DNA of 64,000 nucleotides from Bradyrhizobium sp. ORS 278 (GCF_000026145.1 NC_009445.1:3534001-3598000); one strand, 5' to 3'. Counted from the stretch's first letter, positions 52,342 through 61,722 are shown. The notes: a model not told the origin generated them from the letters alone. Program-made: numbers and translations.

Positions 52342-53376
52342 ATGACGAAATACAAGCTCGAGTACATCTGGCTCGACGGCTACAAGCCGGTGCCGAATTT
52401 GCGCGGCAAGACACAGATCAAGGAATTTTCCTCCTTCCCGACCCTGGAACAGCTGCCTCTTTGGGGCTTCGACGGCTCGTCGACGATGCAGGCCGAAGGC
52501 CATAGCTCCGACTGCGTGCTGAAGCCGGTCGCCGTGTATCCCGACGCCGCCCGCACCAACGGTGTGCTGGTGATGTGCGAAGTCATGATGCCGGACGGCA
52601 AGACCCCGCATCCGTCGAACGCCCGCGCCACCATCCTGGACGATCCGGACGCATGGTTCGGCTTCGAGCAGGAGTACTTCTTCTACAAGGACGGTCGTCC
52701 GCTCGGCTTCCCCGAGTACGGCTATCCGGCTCCGCAGGGCCCGTACTACACCGGCGTCGGCTTCAAGAACGTCGGCGACGTCGCCCGCAAGATCGTCGAG
52801 GAGCATCTCGACCTCTGCCTCGCGGCCGGCATCAACCATGAAGGCATCAACGCCGAGGTGGCGAAGGGCCAGTGGGAATTCCAGGTGTTCGGCAAGGGCT
52901 CGCGTACCGCCGCCGACCAGATGTGGATGGCCCGCTACCTGATGCTGCGCCTGACCGAGAAGTACGGCATCGACATCGAGTTCCACTGCAAGCCGCTCGG
53001 CGACACCGACTGGAACGGCTCGGGCATGCACTGCAACTTCTCGACCAAGCACATGCGCGAAGTCGGCGGCAAGGAGTACTTCGAGAAGCTGATGGACGCC
53101 TTCAAGGAAGCCCGCGCCGACCACATCGCCGTGTACGGTCCGGACAACCACATGCGTCTGACCGGCAAGCACGAGACCGCCTCGATCGACACCTTCAGCT
53201 GGGGTGTGGCCGACCGTGGCGCCTCGATCCGCGTGCCGCACTCGTTCGTGAACAATAGCTACAAGGGCTATCTGGAAGACCGCCGTCCGAACTCGCAGGG
53301 CGACCCCTACCAGATCGCGTCTCAGGTCCTGAAGACGATCTCGACGGTTCCGACCGGCGCGAAAGCCGCAGCCTAA
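52342..53376 (+). CDS. glnII: Glutamine synthetase II (eukaryote-like)
   Basis: GlnII joins ammonium to glutamate with ATP and is the second, nitrogen-regulated synthetase of rhizobia. It starts MTKYKLEYIWLDGYKPVPNL and shows WGFDGSSTMQAEGHSSDCVL, FGFEQEYFFY, the metal-binding Glu pair, GINAEVAKGQWEFQVF, HCKPLGDTDWNGSGMHCNFS and DRGASIRVPHSF. At 344 aa it has the short GSII length. It lies behind a sigma-54-like promoter and before a strong hairpin terminator, so it is a single-gene transcript. Confidence 0.97.
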   Translation: MTKYKLEYIWLDGYKPVPNLRGKTQIKEFSSFPTLEQLPLWGFDGSSTMQAEGHSSDCVLKPVAVYPDAARTNGVLVMCEVMMPDGKTPHPSNARATILDDPDAWFGFEQEYFFYKDGRPLGFPEYGYPAPQGPYYTGVGFKNVGDVARKIVEEHLDLCLAAGINHEGINAEVAKGQWEFQVFGKGSRTAADQMWMARYLMLRLTEKYGIDIEFHCKPLGDTDWNGSGMHCNFSTKHMREVGGKEYFEKLMDAFKEARADHIAVYGPDNHMRLTGKHETASIDTFSWGVADRGASIRVPHSFVNNSYKGYLEDRRPNSQGDPYQIASQVLKTISTVPTGAKAAA

Positions 53377-53414
53377 GACGCCGAACACAACACCCCGGGG
53401 CAGGGGCTGACGTG

Positions 53415-53448
53415 ATGATCCGCCGGAGCAACCGCTCCGGCGGATCAT
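53415..53448 (+). terminator. glnII terminator hairpin
   Basis: ATGATCCGCCGGAGC pairs perfectly with GCTCCGGCGGATCAT around AACC, a 15-base stem, followed by TCGTTTG. It lies about 40 bases after the glnII stop. Confidence 0.85.
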
Positions 53449-53580
53449 TCGTTTGGGAGCCCGCTTCGTCTGCGCGAACTCTCGAAGTCCGTCTTGATCA
53501 ATCGCAAGTCCGGCTCCCCGCGGGAGCGGTATCCGTCGGTTGGACGGCGGAGACGCAGATTGTTGGAAGCGGAGTGTCGT

Positions 53581-54039
53581 ATGAACTATCGCAAATGGGT
53601 GGTTGGCGTCGTGCTTGCCGGCACGGCGCTCTCGCTGGCGGTCGCGCCGGCCCCGTCCAATGCCGACCAGTATCTGCCGCGGCTCGGCGACATCATGAAT
53701 CTCGTTCAGGTCAGGCACGCCAAGCTGTGGTTCGCCGGACAGGCCAAGAACTGGGACCTCGCCGCCTACGAGCTGGCGCAGCTCAAGCAGAGCCTCGCCG
53801 ATGCCGCCAGCTTCTATGCGGGACTGCCGGTCGACAACGTGACCACGCTGAGCCAGCCGATCCAGTCGATCTCCGATTCGATCGCCGCCAAGGACGGCAA
53901 GCGTTTTGCCTCCGCCGTGACCGAGCTGACCTCGGGTTGCAATGCGTGCCACGCCACGATGGAGCGCGGCTTCGTCGCCATCCGCATCCCCACCGACAAG
54001 CCGTTCGGCAACCAGGATTTCCGGCCGAAGGGGCGCTGA
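53581..54039 (+). CDS. Exported mono-heme c-type cytochrome-like protein
   Basis: The ATG at 53581 gives MNYRKWVVGVVLAGTALSLA, a signal peptide cut near SNADQ. The mature protein is helical (WDLAAYELAQLKQSLADAAS), and near the C-terminus is the heme site SGCNACHATMERGFVAIRIP (C-x2-C-H). Length 152 aa. The helical layout with a C-terminal heme motif resembles cytochrome c', but I am not sure of the type. A frame extends upstream to 53494 without a believable start. It may hand electrons to an unknown periplasmic partner. Confidence 0.8.
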   Translation: MNYRKWVVGVVLAGTALSLAVAPAPSNADQYLPRLGDIMNLVQVRHAKLWFAGQAKNWDLAAYELAQLKQSLADAASFYAGLPVDNVTTLSQPIQSISDSIAAKDGKRFASAVTELTSGCNACHATMERGFVAIRIPTDKPFGNQDFRPKGR

Positions 54040-54141
54040 CCGGGCCGGTTCGGGACGCCAGTTGCGGTGCAAAATTGCGCCTTCCACCGGCGGCGCGCAT
54101 CGACTAAGAGCGGCGGCAACCCGTCCACCGCCTGAGCCCAC

Positions 54142-55764
54142 ATGATCCGCCTCGACAACATCAGCAAGCAAGTCGGCCACCAGATCCTGTTCATCGAAGC
54201 CTCCGCCGCGCTCCAGCGCGGCGAGAAGATCGGGCTGGTCGGCCCCAACGGGGCCGGCAAGACGACGCTGTTCCGGATGATCTCGGGCCGCGAGCAGCCG
54301 GACGAGGGCCAGGTCTCGACCGATCGCGGCATCTCCATCGGCTATTTCAACCAGGACGTCGGCGAGATGTCTGGCCGCAGTGCCGTGGCCGAGGTCATGG
54401 ACGGGGCAGGGCCGGTGTCCTCGGTCGCCGCCGAGCTCAAGGAACTCGAGGCCGCGATGGCCGATCCGGACCGCGCCGACGAGATGGACGAGATCATCGC
54501 GCGCTACGGCGAGGTGCTGGCACGGTTCGAGGAGCTCGACGGCTACGCGCTCGACAGCCGCGCCCGCGAGGCGCTGGCCGGCCTCGGCTTCTCCGAGGAG
54601 ATGATGGACAAGGACGTCGGCCTGTTGTCCGGCGGCTGGAAGATGCGCGTCGCGCTGGCCCGCATCCTCCTGATGCGTCCCGACGTCATGCTGCTCGACG
54701 AGCCGTCGAACCATCTTGATCTCGAAAGCCTGATCTGGCTCGAGCACTTTCTCAAGGGCTACGAGGGCGCATTGCTGATGACCTCGCACGACCGCGAGTT
54801 CATCAACCGCATCATCAACAAGGTCATCGAGATCGACGCCGGCCAGCTCACGTCCTATTCCGGCGACTACGATTTTTACGAGCAGCAGCGGGCGCTGAAC
54901 GAGAAGCAGCAGCAGGCGCAATATGAGCGCCAGCAGGCGATGCTCGCCAAGGAGATCAAGTTCATCGAGCGTTTCAAGGCGCGAGCGTCGCATGCGGCGC
55001 AGGTGCAGAGCCGGGTCAAGAAGCTCGACAAGATCGAGCGCGTCGAGCCGCCCAAGCGCCGCCAGAGCGTGGCGTTCGACTTCCTGCCGGCGCCGCGCTC
55101 GGGTGAGGACGTGGTGGCGCTGAAGAAGGTGTCGAAGAGCTACGGCAGCCGCCGCATCTATGATGGGCTGGACTTCATGATCCGGCGCCGCGAGCGCTGG
55201 TGCGTGATGGGCGTCAACGGCGCCGGCAAGTCGACCTTGCTGAAGCTCGTCGCGGGCACCGCGGAGCCCGACGACGGCTCGGTGACGATCGGCGGCAGCG
55301 TCAAGATGGGCTATTTCGCGCAGCATGCGATGGACCTGCTCGACGGTGACGAGACCGTGTTCGAGTCGCTGGAGCATTCCTTTCCGCAGGCCGGGCAGGG
55401 CTCGCTGCGCGCGCTGGCCGGCTGCTTCGGATTCTCGGGCGATGACGTCGAGAAGCGCTGCCGGGTGCTGTCGGGCGGCGAGAAGGCGCGGCTGGTGATG
55501 GCCAAGATGCTCTATGATCCGCCGAACTTCCTGGTGCTGGACGAGCCGACCAACCATCTGGACATGGCGACCAAGCAGATGCTGATCGAGGCCCTGTCGA
55601 ACTTCGAGGGCACCATGCTGTTCGTCTCGCACGACCGGCATTTCCTGGCGGCGCTGTCGAACCGCGTGCTGGAACTGACGCCTGACGGGCTGCATCAATA
55701 TGGCGGCGGCTATACGGAATACGTCGCCCGCAGCGGCCACGAGGCGCCGGGCCTGCGCAGCTGA
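54142..55764 (+). CDS. ABC-F family ATPase
   Basis: Two nucleotide-binding domains lie in one chain and there are no membrane helices, so it acts on ribosomes rather than as a transporter. The first domain has GLVGPNGAGKTTLF (~31), LSGGWKMRVALARILL and MLLDEPSNHLDLES; the second has MGVNGAGKSTLLK (~355), LSGGEKARLVMAKML and LVLDEPTNHLDMAT. The inter-domain linker (~240-310) is charged and helical, typical of the P-site-tRNA interaction motif. At 540 aa it is close to EttA/YbiT/Uup-type proteins; the exact subgroup is not settled. Confidence 0.93.
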   Translation: MIRLDNISKQVGHQILFIEASAALQRGEKIGLVGPNGAGKTTLFRMISGREQPDEGQVSTDRGISIGYFNQDVGEMSGRSAVAEVMDGAGPVSSVAAELKELEAAMADPDRADEMDEIIARYGEVLARFEELDGYALDSRAREALAGLGFSEEMMDKDVGLLSGGWKMRVALARILLMRPDVMLLDEPSNHLDLESLIWLEHFLKGYEGALLMTSHDREFINRIINKVIEIDAGQLTSYSGDYDFYEQQRALNEKQQQAQYERQQAMLAKEIKFIERFKARASHAAQVQSRVKKLDKIERVEPPKRRQSVAFDFLPAPRSGEDVVALKKVSKSYGSRRIYDGLDFMIRRRERWCVMGVNGAGKSTLLKLVAGTAEPDDGSVTIGGSVKMGYFAQHAMDLLDGDETVFESLEHSFPQAGQGSLRALAGCFGFSGDDVEKRCRVLSGGEKARLVMAKMLYDPPNFLVLDEPTNHLDMATKQMLIEALSNFEGTMLFVSHDRHFLAALSNRVLELTPDGLHQYGGGYTEYVARSGHEAPGLRS

Positions 55765-55785
55765 TCGCGTGGCGGCTGCCGCGCG

Positions 55786-56679
55786 TCATTGTTTCAGCCA
55801 GTCAAAGACGAGAGGAGCGGCGCGCCGGAGCGTGTCGTCCATCGCCGGGCCATTACCGGGGGTGGCCTGGCGGCTGGCCGAGGGCTCGTCGAAACCGTGG
55901 GTCGCGCCGGGATAGATCGTCGTGTCGATCGCGGTGCCGGCCTGCCGCGAGCGTTCTGCCATGGCATTGCAGAGCGTCGGCGAGACCTCCTCGTCATCAG
56001 CGGCGAGAAACAGCTGGATGGGGACACGGCTTCTGAGCGTCGGACCGAGCAGCGAGCTCTCGCCGCAGCCGGGATAAAAGATGAGCGCGCCGCGGAGGGA
56101 CGATTGCAGCCCTTCGCGCAGCAGCACGTTCAGCACCGTGCTGCCGCCATTCGACCAGCCCTGCAGCACGATGCGCTCCACTGCGGCGTCCCTGCGCTGG
56201 CGCAGATAGGTGAGCGCCCCCTCGGCATCGAGCGGCCGCACGGTCCGCTCGTTGACATCGGCGCGATCCGGATCGTCATGCGTGAAGCGTCCGAAGCCGT
56301 GCGCCTTGCCGCGCGGACCGAAGCTGTCGGGTAACAGCGCGAGATAGCCGCGCTCGGCCCAATAGTCGCCCCACATGATGTGCCGCTTCGACAGCGTTCC
56401 GGCGTTGCACGGCGATGCAGGCACCGCGCGCGACACCAGCGTGCAGTCCGCGTTGACGTTGGAGGAGTAGGGGCCGCCCCGGCCATGAAGCATGATGATC
56501 GCTGGAAAAGGTCCGGCGCCCTGCGGCTTGAACAGATAGCCCGTCAGCTCGGTGTGGCCGTCGGCACTCGGGAAGTAGACCGTCTCCGGCTGAGCTGCCG
56601 ACGCCGAGACCACCGACAGCGTCGTCAGCAGGCAGAAGCCTGCGGTCGCGAGGTGACGACGGGATCCGCTGCGCCACAT
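55786..56679 (-). CDS. Exported dienelactone hydrolase-family alpha/beta hydrolase
   Basis: A signal peptide (ATAGFCLLTTLSVVSASAAQ) is followed by an alpha/beta-hydrolase fold: FPAIIMLHGRGGPYSSN with the oxyanion region, ERIVLQGWSNGGSTVLNVLL with nucleophile elbow G-x-S-x-G (~165), QLFLAADDEEVSP (Asp) and YPGATHGFDEP (His, ~255). Most cytosolic dienelactone hydrolases use Cys; here the elbow is Ser. At 297 aa it could be a periplasmic esterase. It converges with the ABC-F gene. Confidence 0.88.
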   Translation of the reverse strand: MWRSGSRRHLATAGFCLLTTLSVVSASAAQPETVYFPSADGHTELTGYLFKPQGAGPFPAIIMLHGRGGPYSSNVNADCTLVSRAVPASPCNAGTLSKRHIMWGDYWAERGYLALLPDSFGPRGKAHGFGRFTHDDPDRADVNERTVRPLDAEGALTYLRQRRDAAVERIVLQGWSNGGSTVLNVLLREGLQSSLRGALIFYPGCGESSLLGPTLRSRVPIQLFLAADDEEVSPTLCNAMAERSRQAGTAIDTTIYPGATHGFDEPSASRQATPGNGPAMDDTLRRAAPLVFDWLKQ

Positions 56680-56689
56680 CCTCCGTCCC

Positions 56690-58786
56690 TCAGCTCTCGA
56701 TCATCTCGGTGACGCGGCCGGCCAGCGCCTCGACGTCGAACGGCTTGGTCAGCACCTGCATTCCCGGCGCCAGTTGGCCATTGCCGAGGATCGCGTTCTC
56801 GGCGTAGCCGGTGATGAACAGCACCTTCAGATCCGGTCGTGTCGCGCGCGCGGCGTCCGCGAGCTGGCGGCCGTTCATGCCGCCGGGCAGGCCGACATCG
56901 GTAATCAGGAGGTCGATCCGCACATTGGACTGCAGGGCGGCAAGGCCGGTCGGGCCGTCCTTGGCCTCGATCACCGCATAGCCGCGCTCGTCCAGCACCT
57001 CCATCACCAGCATCCGCACGGTCGGCTCGTCATCGACGACGAGGATGGTCTGCCCCGTCCGGGCCGACGTCGCAGCGCTGCCTCGCGCGGGATCGGTGGC
57101 CTCGGCCTCGCCGACATAATGGCGCGGGAAATAGAGACACATCGTGGTGCCCTGGCCGACCTCGGAATAGATCCGCACCTGTCCACCCGACTGCCGTGCA
57201 AAGCCGTAGACCATCGACAGCCCGAGGCCGGTGCCCTGGCCGATCGGCTTGGTCGTGAAGAACGGATCGAAGGCGTGCTCGATCACGTCAGGGGTCATGC
57301 CCGTGCCGGTGTCTGTCACGCACAGCGAGATGTACTGCCCGGGCAACAGGTCGCGTTCGCGCGCGGAGCGGTCGTCCAGCCACTTGTTCGCGGTCTCGAT
57401 CGTGATGCGGCCGCCTTCGGGCATCGCATCGCGCGCATTGATGCAGAGGTTGAGCAGGGCGCTTTCGAGCTGCGAGGAATCGATCAGCGCCGGCCAGAGC
57501 CCGCCGGCGGTCACGACCTCCAGATGGATCTGCGGGCCGACGGTGCGGCGGACCAGCTCCTCCATGCCCATGACCAGCCGGTTGACGTCGGTCGGCTTGG
57601 GATCGAGCGTCTGCCGGCGCGAGAAGGCGAGCAGACGATGGGTCAGTGCGGCCGCGCGCTTCGAGGCGCCTTGCGCCGCCGCGACATAGCGGTCGACATC
57701 GGTGAAGCGGCCCTGGCGCATGCGGGTCTGCAGCATCTCCAGGGAGCCCATGATCCCGGTCAGCAGATTGTTGAAGTCGTGCGCGATGCCGCCGGTCAGC
57801 TGGCCCACCGCCTCCATCTTCTGCGACTGACGCAGCGCCTCCTCCGCCTCGCGCAACCGAGCCTGCTCGCGCAACCGCTCAGTGACGTCATAGGCGAACT
57901 GATAGGCGCCGATCTGTTCGCCCCGGGCGTCGCGCAGCACCGAAAAGCGCAGCTCGTAGAAGCGGCGGTCGCGACCGGCGACGCCGAATTCGCCGATCTC
58001 GACGAACTCCTCGCCCTCAAGCGCGCGCGACCACACGGCGCGGACAGCCGCCTGATGCTCCGGCAGGTCCTTGAACAGGTCCAGCAGGTTGTCGCCCACT
58101 TTGGGATGTACGCCGAAGATGCGGCCGAACTCCTGGACGGCGGCGCCGTTCACGGCGATCAGGCGGAACTGGGTATCCACCACCTGTACGAAGGCGTTGG
58201 TGCCCTCGACGATGTCGGCGAGCAGCTTGCGCTCGGCCAGTGCGGCGACGACGCGCGCCTCCAAGGTGTCGTTGATCTCCTGCAGCGCCGCCTCGGCGCG
58301 CTTGCGCGGGGTGATGTCCTGGAACAGCACCGCGACCTGGCGGCGGCTGGCCGGCTCGACGCGGAACGCCGCAAGCTCCAGATAGCGTCCGGTGGCGACC
58401 AGTTCGCGCTCGAAGCGGATCGGCTCGCCGGTGCGCAGGACGCCGCCATACAGCTCGACCCAGCCGTCGGCCTCGCCCGGCACCATCTCCCGCACCTTCT
58501 GCCCGACCACGTTGGGGATTCCGGCGTGCAGGGCATAGGCCGGATTGGCCTCGACATGCACGTAGTCGCTCAAGGGGCCGTGCGGGCCGTCGAAGAACTC
58601 GATGATGCAGAAGCCTTCGTCGATCGAGTTGAACAGCGTCCGATAGCGCTCCTCGCTTTCGGCCAAAGCTGTTTCGGCCTCAGCGCGTTTGCCGGCGTCG
58701 GCGGCGAACCGCGCCTGCAGCCGGGCATTTTCACTTTCGAGCTCCCGCAGGCGCCGGCGGAGCGTGTCGATCTCTGCGGAACTCAC
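56690..58786 (-). CDS. Hybrid sensor histidine kinase with two PAS domains and a receiver
   Basis: The protein begins with a coiled coil (LRRRLRELESENARLQARFA). Two PAS domains follow (~50-165 and ~190-310). The HisKA motif is VGQLTGGIAHDFNNLLTGIM with phospho-His ~336. The HATPase has LLNLCINARDAMPEGG (N box), VTDTGTGM (G1) and GTGLGLSMVYGFARQSGG (G2). The C-terminal receiver (~575-698) holds LLITDVGLPG with the phospho-Asp at ~631. No membrane helix is present, so it senses a cytosolic signal. No LOV or phytochrome chromophore motif was seen. Length 698 aa; no cognate regulator is adjacent. Confidence 0.93.
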   Translation of the reverse strand: MSSAEIDTLRRRLRELESENARLQARFAADAGKRAEAETALAESEERYRTLFNSIDEGFCIIEFFDGPHGPLSDYVHVEANPAYALHAGIPNVVGQKVREMVPGEADGWVELYGGVLRTGEPIRFERELVATGRYLELAAFRVEPASRRQVAVLFQDITPRKRAEAALQEINDTLEARVVAALAERKLLADIVEGTNAFVQVVDTQFRLIAVNGAAVQEFGRIFGVHPKVGDNLLDLFKDLPEHQAAVRAVWSRALEGEEFVEIGEFGVAGRDRRFYELRFSVLRDARGEQIGAYQFAYDVTERLREQARLREAEEALRQSQKMEAVGQLTGGIAHDFNNLLTGIMGSLEMLQTRMRQGRFTDVDRYVAAAQGASKRAAALTHRLLAFSRRQTLDPKPTDVNRLVMGMEELVRRTVGPQIHLEVVTAGGLWPALIDSSQLESALLNLCINARDAMPEGGRITIETANKWLDDRSARERDLLPGQYISLCVTDTGTGMTPDVIEHAFDPFFTTKPIGQGTGLGLSMVYGFARQSGGQVRIYSEVGQGTTMCLYFPRHYVGEAEATDPARGSAATSARTGQTILVVDDEPTVRMLVMEVLDERGYAVIEAKDGPTGLAALQSNVRIDLLITDVGLPGGMNGRQLADAARATRPDLKVLFITGYAENAILGNGQLAPGMQVLTKPFDVEALAGRVTEMIES

Positions 58787-58924
58787 GCTTTGAGGGCCTC
58801 GTCGCGTTTCGATATCGATGGATCGTCACAAGGCATGCTCAGCTCGCTGTGGAGTTCGGCTGACAACATACCATGTCAATGACCGCCGCGGTACGCTCCT
58901 CCGATGGAACTGGAAAGATGGTTC

Positions 58925-58958
58925 TCAGCGCCCCGCCGCCGTGGTGGCGGGGCGCTGA
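58925..58958 (-). terminator. Hairpin terminator downstream of the PsiF gene
   Basis: TCAGCGCCCCGCC pairs with GGCGGGGCGCTGA over a short loop, a perfect 13-base stem 18 bases past the PsiF-like stop. There is no T-run, but the stem is very stable. Confidence 0.7.
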
Positions 58959-58975
58959 CGTCGTGAGCGATGGGG

Positions 58976-59221
58976 TCAGCCGCCGGCCTCGCACTTCTTC
59001 ATGAAGCTGGTCTTGGCGGCGCCCGCGAGCTTCTTGCCGTCGGAGCCGACCGCCTTGGTCTCACAGGTCTCGGCCATGCACTTCTTCATGAACGAGGTCT
59101 TGGCGGCGCCGGACAGCGCCTTGCCGTCCTTGCCGACGGCCTTGGTTTCGCAGCTGTCCTCGGCGAAGGCGGAGCCGGCAGCGAAGGTCGCGAGCGCGGC
59201 GATGAGAAAAAGCTTCTTCAT
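58976..59221 (-). CDS. PsiF repeat protein, exported
   Basis: Behind a signal peptide (LFLIAALATFAAGSAFAE) are two nearly identical 25-residue PsiF repeats, CETKAVGKDGKALSGAAKTS...KKC and CETKAVGSDGKKLAGAAKTS...KKC. Each repeat has two Cys that may pair. PsiF in E. coli is a phosphate-starvation-inducible periplasmic protein of unknown mechanism. Length 81 aa. GGGAGACAC precedes the ATG. The near-identity of the two repeats points to internal duplication. Confidence 0.9.
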   Translation of the reverse strand: MKKLFLIAALATFAAGSAFAEDSCETKAVGKDGKALSGAAKTSFMKKCMAETCETKAVGSDGKKLAGAAKTSFMKKCEAGG

Positions 59222-59384
59222 GAGCGTGTCTCCCTGGAAGGAACAATGCGGCGGATGGGAGCCGCAAATCTTGGCGCGATCAAGTTTCGTCTCGCGACTA
59301 TCACCTGAAATCCCGACAGCTGATCGGCCAACTCATCAGCATGCTACCGGCGACGTCCGTGTGACGCGCCTGTTCGATGCAGGG

Positions 59385-59819
59385 TCACGGCGTGCCGCGC
59401 CGCAGAAATGCCAGCGTCGCCGGATCGCGCGCACCACCGCAATAGCGGTCGAGCGCGGAAGCGAACTCCGCGCCGGGGCGAATGCAATCGAACAGCGTCA
59501 TGCTGGAGCGAAACTTGATGTCGTCGGGCGTACCGAGGATCTGGCGCAGCGACCGGTCCTGGACCTCCAGCAACAGCCGGGTGCATTCGACGAGCCGGCC
59601 GCCGAGCATCGGATGCGCCAGATAGGCTTCGGCCTCGGCGCGAGAGCGAATCGCATAGCGCTGGGCCATCGGCGAACTGCCGAGCCCTTCGACCTGAGGA
59701 AAGATGAACCACATCCAGTGGCTTTGCTTGGCGCCCTCGGCAAGTTCGGCGGTCACGCGCGAATAAATTGAATTCTGTGCGTCGACAAATCGGCCGAGAT
59801 CATGACCTTCTACATCCAT
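59385..59819 (-). CDS. DUF1810 family protein
   Basis: ATG 59819, with GGAG just before it, gives MDVEGHDLGRFVDAQNSIYS. Family stretches are ELAEGAKQSHWMWFIFPQVE, SPMAQRYAIRSRAEAEAYLA and FRSSMTLFDCIRPGAEFASAL, which match DUF1810 (about 140 residues in most bacteria). It is soluble and cytosolic, and its biochemical role is not known. The frame opens to 59858, but those 13 extra residues are not conserved. Confidence 0.9.
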   Translation of the reverse strand: MDVEGHDLGRFVDAQNSIYSRVTAELAEGAKQSHWMWFIFPQVEGLGSSPMAQRYAIRSRAEAEAYLAHPMLGGRLVECTRLLLEVQDRSLRQILGTPDDIKFRSSMTLFDCIRPGAEFASALDRYCGGARDPATLAFLRRGTP

Positions 59820-60044
59820 CTCGATCTCCAACTCACTGAAATAACGATAGTATTTCATACTCTATAGCTGAGGCATGCGACCCGGCGGGGCTTCGCAATT
59901 CCGCCCGTGCCGGAGCATTCCGGGCTGGCGTTTGTCTAGATTATGCCGCACTCTTGCCATCCTATGTCATGACGGGTCGAATCGTACCCCTTGGGGTCGG
60001 ACAGCTTCTGCGGGTGTTCGAAGAGGGGGTATATCGGGGACGTG

Positions 60045-61085
60045 ATGGCTTCCAGTGAAGCAAGCGTGGACGTTCTGTTGTCGCAAAGCCGCTTCGGGCG
60101 CTCCGAAGCGATCGCATTGGTGCTTGCCGCACTTGCGATCGCCGCGGGCGCGGCGGCTTGGATCGGTGTCAGCGGCGAGCAGTCGCCCGGGGCCACGGCG
60201 GCGCTTCCTGAAGCTCCCCCGCCATCCATGACCTTCGAGAACCGCTTCGCGCCGGCCTCCGCCTCCGCGACAGCCTATTCGGAAAAAGACGCGGTGCGGG
60301 CGCTCGACCGGTTCGCGTTGCGCGGCATCGATCGGCAGCTTCTGGATGCGCGGGCCGCGCTGGTGCGCGGCATGGAATCGCGCGATCCGAATCAGCGCGA
60401 TCCGAACAACAGCGATTGGCGTCCGATGCTGACCGAGGGCAACATGGTCACGATGCCCGCGCCCGGCGTGCCGCTGCCGCGCCCGCGGCCGTCGGTCGCC
60501 AGCATGCCGACGAACCTGGTGTCGGCGAGCGCGCCGGAGGCGGTCGGCCGCGTCGACGACCGCTCGATCCTGCAGAAGCTGTCGGACCTGCTGCCGAGCC
60601 CGTCCAAATTCGCCTCGCTTGGTCCCGACAGCGGCATCGTGCGCTCGGGCATCGATCTCGGCGCGCTCGGATACGAAAAAACGGCGGTGTACGACATCAA
60701 GGCCAAGATGGTCTATCTGCCCTCGGGCATCGGGCTCGAAGCGCACTCCGGCATGGGCAACCTGCGCGACGACCCTGAGCACGTCAATCAGCGCATGGTC
60801 GGCGCGACGCCGCCTGCGACCTACGATCTGAAGCCGCGTGAAAAGCCGTTTCATGGCGTGCGCGCCCTGCGCATGAACGTGGTCGAGGGCACGACCCTCG
60901 GCCGCAGCGGATTGCTGACCCACCCCTATATGCTTGGTCCCGAGGGTGATTCGAACGGCTGCGTCTCGATCAAGAATTACGATCGCTTCCTGAAGGCGTA
61001 TGATGACGGCGAGTTCAACCGACTCGTCGTCGTCGTCGGGCTCGAGGCTGACACACCGACGCGGACCGCGCAAAAGACCGAGTGA
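60045..61085 (+). CDS. DUF2778 protein (Tlde1-like L,D-transpeptidase fold), membrane-anchored
   Basis: An N-terminal helix (IALVLAALAIAAGAAAWIGV) anchors the protein. After a ~170-residue Pro/Ala-rich linker, the C-terminal ~150 residues form the DUF2778 domain: VYDIKAKMVYLPSGIGLEAH, FHGVRALRMNVVEGTTLGRSG and GPEGDSNGCVSIKNYDRFL with the catalytic-type S-N-G-C-V-S motif. This domain is found in Tlde1 peptidoglycan-cleaving type VI effectors as well as in chromosomal copies. Length 346 aa from ATG 60045. The anchored, linker-bearing form suggests envelope housekeeping rather than secretion. Confidence 0.85.
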   Translation: MASSEASVDVLLSQSRFGRSEAIALVLAALAIAAGAAAWIGVSGEQSPGATAALPEAPPPSMTFENRFAPASASATAYSEKDAVRALDRFALRGIDRQLLDARAALVRGMESRDPNQRDPNNSDWRPMLTEGNMVTMPAPGVPLPRPRPSVASMPTNLVSASAPEAVGRVDDRSILQKLSDLLPSPSKFASLGPDSGIVRSGIDLGALGYEKTAVYDIKAKMVYLPSGIGLEAHSGMGNLRDDPEHVNQRMVGATPPATYDLKPREKPFHGVRALRMNVVEGTTLGRSGLLTHPYMLGPEGDSNGCVSIKNYDRFLKAYDDGEFNRLVVVVGLEADTPTRTAQKTE

Positions 61086-61151
61086 CGTTTCGTTGCTGGG
61101 CCCCGGCGCGACCACGGCGGCGACGCCAGTCGCATCTTCCGGAAGGTCCCC

Positions 61152-61409
61152 ATGATTGATCCCGCACGTTCCGAAACGCGTCTGCGTACGACGTTCAACA
61201 TCAAGGTGAACGGCAAGCCGGTCGTGATTTCGACGGTCGGGCAGGCGCATCAGTTCCTCACCAGCCTCAACGCGGTCGAATGGATGGAGTTCAAGTCGCT
61301 GCACGACCAGGCGATGTCGGCACTGCAGGCCGCCGCCGACAACGCCATCATGACGGTGCAGGCGACCAATGCGGTGCGGACGCTGTTCGTGAGTGCGAAG
61401 CTGCTGTGA
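61152..61409 (+). CDS. Small DUF982-like protein, 85 aa
   Basis: The protein begins MIDPARSETRLRTTFNIKVN. The blocks KPVVISTVGQAHQFLTSL, HDQAMSALQAAADN and TNAVRTLFVSAKLL follow the F-x-x-P-V-x-V...A-x-x-F-L...H-x-x-A pattern of DUF982, a rhizobial small-protein family. The match is by memory of the pattern. It lies 66 bases downstream of the DUF2778 gene and may be on the same transcript. Confidence 0.65.
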   Translation: MIDPARSETRLRTTFNIKVNGKPVVISTVGQAHQFLTSLNAVEWMEFKSLHDQAMSALQAAADNAIMTVQATNAVRTLFVSAKLL

Positions 61410-61490
61410 AGACGGTGTGAGCGGAGACGCGACGAGACACGTGGCTTCTGCTGTGGCTCCCGTTGACCATCCGCTCGCACGTCACATTCG

Positions 61491-61593
61491 GTGTCATCGC
61501 CCGGCTTGACCGGGCGATCCAGTACGCCGAGGCCGTTGTGATCGACCGAGGGGCCGCGGCGTACTGGATGCCCCGCATGCGCGGGGCATGACA
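61491..61593. repeat. Dispersed repeat (GATCCAGTACGCC...GGCGTACTGGAT type)
   Basis: CGGGCGATCCAGTACGCCGA and the inverse GCGGCGTACTGGATGCCCCG enclose a centre, and the end GCATGCGCGGGGCATGACA forms a further hairpin. This is a common Bradyrhizobium spacer element (from memory). Confidence 0.75.
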
Positions 61594-61722
61594 GCGGTGG
61601 AAGTAGCGCCACTTCGTTCCGATCAGATTTCTCGCGAACACGATGCATCATCGACGCATGCCTTAGCATTCTCGCGGCGCATGCTGCGCCCGAGGGATCC
61701 ATCCGTGTCGCCCCCCGAAGAC

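Noticed and set aside
52339..55740. A 1133-codon minus-strand frame spanning glnII, the cytochrome and the ABC-F gene
   Set aside because: It crosses three clearly identified genes and their terminator, which cannot all be inside one real protein.
56774..58882. A 702-codon plus-strand frame opposite the histidine kinase
   Set aside because: It is an antisense shadow; the kinase has all catalytic motifs in order.
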